NCBI GenBank assembly: GCA_964350695.1
Contig: CAYGKM010000003.1
Coordinates: 1 to 64,000, forward strand
Source: TMED27 sp964350695
Lineage (GTDB): Bacteria; Pseudomonadota; Alphaproteobacteria; Micavibrionales; Micavibrionaceae
Direction: 5' to 3'
Length of the DNA: 64,000 nucleotides
A model generated the notes under the pieces. The model did not search any database. It saw only the letters and a program-made list of their open reading frames with translations, and was not told where the DNA came from. A program made the position numbers and the translations under genes. Shown piece after piece: positions 60,409 through 64,000 of this stretch (the stretch's first letter is position 1; the number at the start of each line of letters is the position of its first letter).

Positions 60409-61763
60409 ATTTTGCGCCACTTCGCGCCCTCTGGCGTATCGAGAATCTCGATCCCTTGCGCCGCTAACTCGTCCCGAATTTCGTCCGCCCGCGCAAAGTT
60501 TTTGTCCGCTTTTGCTTTGGTGCGCTCTTCAAGCAACGCGTCATAATCCGTATTAGCCGCATTATCAAAACCAAGCCATTCTTTCGGATTTTGCTGCAGC
60601 AATCCAAGCGCATCCCCCGCAGCAATAAGCGCCCCTTTAAGCGCAGATGAATTCTCACGCTCTTTTAAAAGCGCATTCATCTCCGCAATCGCTTGCGGCG
60701 TATTCAAATCATCACACAGCGCTTCCAAAACCCGCTCTGGGATTTCCGCTTCCGCCGCCTCCATCTCCGCCATTTCATCAAGACGGGCATAAAAACGATC
60801 AAGCTGCTTCTGACTTTGCTGCACTTTATCCGCGCTCCAATCTAAGGGCTGGCGATAATGCGCGGACAAAAGAGTCATGCGGAGCGCCTCGCCCCTATGC
60901 TCTTTCACCAAATCATGCGCGAGCAGAAAATTTCCCAAAGACTTCGACATCTTCTCGCCCTCAACGGTCAAAAACCCATTATGCACCCACACCTTTGCAA
61001 ACGCCGCCAAATCGCTTTCACCATGTGCGCAGCAACTCTGTGCAATTTCATTCTCATGATGCGGAAATTTTAAATCCGCCCCGCCGCCATGAATATCAAA
61101 CGGCAAGCCCAAATGCTTTTCGGCCATCGCACTGCATTCAATATGCCACCCCGGACGGCCAAACCCCCACGGAGAATCCCAACCGGGTTCATCATCCGCG
61201 CTTGGCTTCCACAGCACAAAATCCGCAGCATCTTTCTTATAACTCGCAACCTCAACCCGCGCGCCCGCAATTTGCTCGTCGCGGCTACGCCCCGAAAGCC
61301 CGCCATATTCAGGAAAAGACGGCACATTAAACAGCACATGGCCATCGCTTGCGTATGCATGACCGCGCTCGATCAGCGCCTCAATTAACGCAATCATCTC
61401 CCCGATATGCTCAGTCGCGCGTGGCTGAATATCAGGCGCAGCGCAGCCCAGCGCCGCCATGTCCTCGTTATAAATCTTCTCGAATTTGTGGGTAATGACA
61501 TCAATCGCTTCGCCGCTCTCACGCGAGGCCGCAATAATCTTGTCATCCACATCCGTAATATTCGAAACATAAGTGACATTCGGATAAAGCGTTTTCAAAA
61601 GTCGCGTCAGCAAATCAAACACAACCGCCATGCGCGCATTACCGATATGCGCGTAATTATAAACCGTCGGTCCGCACGCATAGAGCTTCACATGATCAGG
61701 ATTTATCGGCGCAAAAACCTGTTTTTCACGCGCAAGCGTATTATATAAATGTAAGTCTGGCAT
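60405..61763 (-). CDS. cysS: Cysteinyl-tRNA synthetase CysS
   Basis: 452 residues, full length. Class I synthetase: the HIGH-type motif is in VYNYAHIGNAR, the KMSKS motif is in GEKMSKSLGNFL (about 270), and zinc ligands lie in LYACGPTVYN, HIECSAM and HHENEIAQ. It charges tRNA-Cys. It is divergent from folE with a 61-base gap and overlaps the pilin-like gene by four bases at the stops. Confidence 0.97.
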   Translation of the reverse strand: MPDLHLYNTLAREKQVFAPINPDHVKLYACGPTVYNYAHIGNARMAVVFDLLTRLLKTLYPNVTYVSNITDVDDKIIAASRESGEAIDVITHKFEKIYNEDMAALGCAAPDIQPRATEHIGEMIALIEALIERGHAYASDGHVLFNVPSFPEYGGLSGRSRDEQIAGARVEVASYKKDAADFVLWKPSADDEPGWDSPWGFGRPGWHIECSAMAEKHLGLPFDIHGGGADLKFPHHENEIAQSCCAHGESDLAAFAKVWVHNGFLTVEGEKMSKSLGNFLLAHDLVKEHRGEALRMTLLSAHYRQPLDWSADKVQQSQKQLDRFYARLDEMAEMEAAEAEIPERVLEALCDDLNTPQAIAEMNALLKERENSSALKGALIAAGDALGLLQQNPKEWLGFDNAANTDYDALLEERTKAKADKNFARADEIRDELAAQGIEILDTPEGAKWRKI

Positions 61764-61824
61764 ATTTTTTCTGGCAATTCCGTCGTTAAGTGGCTAGAAA
61801 ACACGAAACAGAAGGATTTTTCAA

Positions 61825-62448
61825 ATGGTTTCATCCAAAGTCGTCGAGATGTGCGATAACGCATCAGACACAAAACCGACCAAGCCAAGCCGCAAAGAAG
61901 CGGAAGAGGCTGTGCGTACACTGCTCAAATATATCGGCGAAGACCCGGAGCGCGAAGGCTTGATTGATACGCCTAAACGCGTGATCAAAGCCTATGACGA
62001 ATTTTTCGAAGGCTATGCCCAAGACCCCGCAAAGGAATTGGAAAAAACTTTCGGCGACATTGAAGGCTTCGACGATATTGTTTTGGTCAAGGACATTGAA
62101 TTCACCTCCCATTGCGAACATCATATGGTGCCCATCAATGGCGTGGCGCATGTCGCATATTGGCCCGATGAAGCCATTGTCGGAATTTCCAAACTCGCGC
62201 GCATCGTCGATATTTTTTCGAAACGCCTCGTAAGCCAAGAAAACATGACCAGCGGCATCGCGGCCTGTATCAACGACGTGCTGAAGCCCAAAGGCGTTGC
62301 CGTCTATATTGATGCCGACCACCAGTGCATGTCGATCCGCGGCGTGAAAAAACGCAACTCCTCAACCGTAACCACAACCTTCACAGGAAAGTTGAAAGAC
62401 GATCAAGCCGCGCAAATGCGCTTCCTGACCATGATCAGCGATAAATAA
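61825..62448 (+). CDS. folE: GTP cyclohydrolase I FolE
   Basis: 207 residues. Makes dihydroneopterin triphosphate for folate. YIGEDPEREGLIDTPKRVIKAY opens the domain. The zinc site is in EFTSHCEHHMVPI and in HQCMSIRGVKK. LVSQENMTSGIAACI is also conserved. It starts in the cysS-folE divergent gap and ends five bases from the convergent response regulator stop. Confidence 0.97.
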   Translation: MVSSKVVEMCDNASDTKPTKPSRKEAEEAVRTLLKYIGEDPEREGLIDTPKRVIKAYDEFFEGYAQDPAKELEKTFGDIEGFDDIVLVKDIEFTSHCEHHMVPINGVAHVAYWPDEAIVGISKLARIVDIFSKRLVSQENMTSGIAACINDVLKPKGVAVYIDADHQCMSIRGVKKRNSSTVTTTFTGKLKDDQAAQMRFLTMISDK

Positions 62449-62453
62449 AAACT

Positions 62454-63401
62454 TTAGTGAATCATCGTTGTGCTGCCCGGCGGCGTTTTCGCCAAAGCCA
62501 TAGCCCGCACATAAGGTGAGTTTTTAACCGTATCTATCAGCCGTTCTTTCGAGAACGGCTTTTTGATGAACTTCTTCGCACCAAGCTCCGAAGCCATCGC
62601 AATATTATCCTTCACGCTATCCACGCTCAGCATCACCACAAACGCATCTTTATCAACCGCGTTAATGGCCTCAAGAACCTGATGCCCGGACAAACCCGGC
62701 AAATGGATATCCAAAAACACAATATCAGGCGCGTTCTCGATATACATTTCAATCGCGTCTTCACCCGTTTTTGCAGACACCATTTCATATTCTTTGCTCA
62801 AAATTGAAGACGCATAATGCAAAGTAAAACGATCATCTTCCACAACCATAACCAGCGGTGCATCGCGGCGATCGCGGCGCGCAGAAATACTGCCGACCTT
62901 ATGCTGATCCGCCATGGCGCGATAAGCCTCAAACCTGCGCGAACGCAACAACTTCTCATCCGCCAGTTTTTGATAATTTCTAAAAGAATTCGCCAACAGA
63001 CTTTGTTCCGATTGCCCTTTGGACAAGGTTTTTGCAAGCTTTTCAAAGGCCGCATTCGCCCGCGCCTTTTGACCGTCCTGATCCACCATAATCAAGGCCA
63101 GAATATCAAAATCTGAAAATGAATAAATAAAGCCCGTAAAGCTGTCCCCAAGCTCATTTTGTAATTGATGCATAAAAGAATCTTTTTTGCGCTGCGCGGC
63201 GTCGAGCTTCGAAATAATGCCATCGAGATCTGCCGCCATATCGGAGTGATCAATGATTTTTGACAAGGAGAAGTTTAGACCAAGCCAGCCATTGGGAGCC
63301 GCCTTTAGATCTTCTAAAGTCGTCAGAAAATGATGTTCTGCACTGCGCGTAATAAGTTCTAACACTCTCGCCCCCACGAAAATATAATTCTGTACCCTCA
63401 C
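62454..63401 (-). CDS. Orphan response regulator with an uncharacterised N-terminal domain
   Basis: 315 residues. The C-terminal REC domain (about 182-300) has the acidic pair in MVVEDDRFTLHYASSIL, the phosphoacceptor Asp in IVFLDIHLPGLSG and the conserved Lys in KKPFSKERLID. The first 170 residues are helical (ISKLDAAQRKKDSFMHQLQ, FEKLAKTLSKGQSEQSLL), do not match a known family to me and may sense or oligomerise. No DNA-binding domain is present. The start codon is a GTG at 63401; a second GTG at 63365 with GGGGGCGA upstream is an alternative. No kinase is adjacent. Confidence 0.85.
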   Translation of the reverse strand: MRVQNYIFVGARVLELITRSAEHHFLTTLEDLKAAPNGWLGLNFSLSKIIDHSDMAADLDGIISKLDAAQRKKDSFMHQLQNELGDSFTGFIYSFSDFDILALIMVDQDGQKARANAAFEKLAKTLSKGQSEQSLLANSFRNYQKLADEKLLRSRRFEAYRAMADQHKVGSISARRDRRDAPLVMVVEDDRFTLHYASSILSKEYEMVSAKTGEDAIEMYIENAPDIVFLDIHLPGLSGHQVLEAINAVDKDAFVVMLSVDSVKDNIAMASELGAKKFIKKPFSKERLIDTVKNSPYVRAMALAKTPPGSTTMIH

Positions 63402-63449
63402 ATCATTATATAGATCAAAGATTAAGACCTGGTATATTTTACCTAAAAT

Positions 63450-64000
63450 TCAAGATACCTTCCAAGGGATCATGGAATGGCCAATACCAACGGGGAGCGG
63501 GGTTATAAAGCCTTCAGAGGTTTCGATTTTCTCAACATTTTGCTGCGTTTTCTCAAGCGTAAATGTGCCATTTGCAGGCTCTAAACCATAAAAACGCGGC
63601 CCGTTATGGCATAAAAACGCCTCAAATGCCGCCTGACCAGCTTCGGAAGACAAATCAACCCCCGCCTCTTCAAAGCCTTGCGCATAAAGCTGCGGGGCGA
63701 TCCCACCGGTAAAACACCCGGCTGCGCATCCGCAATCCGTGGCTTTTGTTGTATGCGCTGCGCTATCCGTCCCCGCATAAAATTTCGTATTTTCCGCATC
63801 CGTAACCGCCGCGCGCAAGGCCGCGCGATCTTCTTCAAACTTCAAAAGCGGCAAACAAAACAGATGATATTTAAGCCCTTGAATCAAATGCCCGACCGTA
63901 TAAAGCAAATGTTGAGGCGTAATAGACGCCGCCACGTTTTCGCCCGCATTCAAAACAAAATCCACAGCGCGGCGCGTTGTCACATGCTCGCACGCCACCT
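63450..64000 (-). CDS. pyrC: Dihydroorotase PyrC, C-terminal part (5' end outside window)
   Basis: At least 183 codons read to the right edge of the window. The first visible residues, CEHVTTRRAVDFV, belong inside the protein, so the start lies beyond. NVAASITPQHLLY is the metal-site region after the carboxylated lysine, and KFYAGTDSAAHTT contains the catalytic Asp and nearby His of the homodimeric PyrC family. NGPRFYGLEPANGTFTLEK is the conserved C-terminal segment. It cyclises carbamoyl aspartate in pyrimidine synthesis. Confidence 0.95.
   Translation of the reverse strand, partial: VACEHVTTRRAVDFVLNAGENVAASITPQHLLYTVGHLIQGLKYHLFCLPLLKFEEDRAALRAAVTDAENTKFYAGTDSAAHTTKATDCGCAAGCFTGGIAPQLYAQGFEEAGVDLSSEAGQAAFEAFLCHNGPRFYGLEPANGTFTLEKTQQNVEKIETSEGFITPLPVGIGHSMIPWKVS

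Noticed and set aside
60647..61330. Plus-strand ORF of 227 codons
   Set aside because: It is antisense to cysS; His/Pro/Arg-rich composition and no ribosome site.
1..64000. Insertion sequences, prophage, CRISPR array or integrative element
   Set aside because: No transposase, integrase, phage structural or Cas gene and no regularly spaced repeat was found; tRNA-Leu is followed by housekeeping genes, not by an integrase.

Overview
This 64 kb window is a chromosomal segment of an alphaproteobacterium of moderate GC content. The call rests on gene order more than on any single gene. The blocks rnd-kdsD-lptC-lptA-lptB-rpoN-hpf-ptsN, lptG-lptF-pepA-(kamA)-holC, cytochrome c next to prephenate dehydratase, Hsp20 with a DUF1150 protein, and ftsK near lolA are typical of that class. 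The LPS-export genes, MlaA/MlaC, LolA and membrane cytochromes show a Gram-negative respiring cell. A Micavibrio-like lineage is possible, but the sequence alone does not settle it. There are no rRNA genes, insertion sequences, prophage genes or CRISPR arrays. The one RNA gene I can see is tRNA-Leu(CAG).

Layout. 1-8.4 kb: a histidine kinase fragment, an SDR protein, a GST, a cytochrome b561-YceI fusion beside a plain YceI protein, uppP, rsmD, an RluB-type pseudouridine synthase, tadA and purD. 8.4-14.1 kb: putA, xseA and a membrane protein with a degenerate nuclease fold. 14.2-17.8 kb: a Ter-like group (TerD, a CaCA antiporter, a TerA-like protein) and a YegP protein with its terminator. 17.9-22.8 kb: a tag-tetR pair with an operator, a divergent nitroreductase, a pirin and ettA. 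23.0-31.6 kb: three tandem DotA/TraY-like membrane proteins of 919-983 residues, the most striking accessory block. 31.6-41 kb: mlaA-mlaC, lptF-lptG, pepA-kamA-holC, cytochrome c, pheA and two small orphans. 41.3-46.5 kb: ftsK, two minus-strand accessory genes, lolA-recR. 46.5-50.8 kb: a small operator-controlled gene, a Wza/Wzc-type polysaccharide export pair and a REC protein with a dead GGDEF domain. 51.0-58.1 kb: tRNA-Leu followed by the LPS-export/rpoN cluster. 58.1-64 kb: DUF1150-hsp20 behind a heat-shock-type promoter, a 58-residue zinc-finger gene, a pilin-like pair, cysS, folE, an orphan response regulator and the end of pyrC.

How the genes work together. Envelope biogenesis dominates: LptF, LptG, LptC, LptA and LptB make up most of the LPS transport bridge, KdsD supplies the Kdo precursor, MlaA/MlaC and LolA handle lipids and lipoproteins, UppP recycles the carrier lipid, and Wza/Wzc export a polysaccharide. 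A TetR regulator sits behind an operator whose 14-base core recurs twice elsewhere in the window, which suggests a small local regulon. Packing is dense. No gene-free gap exceeds 300 bases; the longest are 57315-57606, 41038-41311, 50794-51023 and 22796-23022. Several convergent pairs overlap at their stop codons. The observations I rate highest are the triple DotA-like cluster, the repeated TetR operator, a PtsN homologue that lacks its phosphoacceptor histidine, and a 9-base DNA word that recurs far more often than chance predicts.
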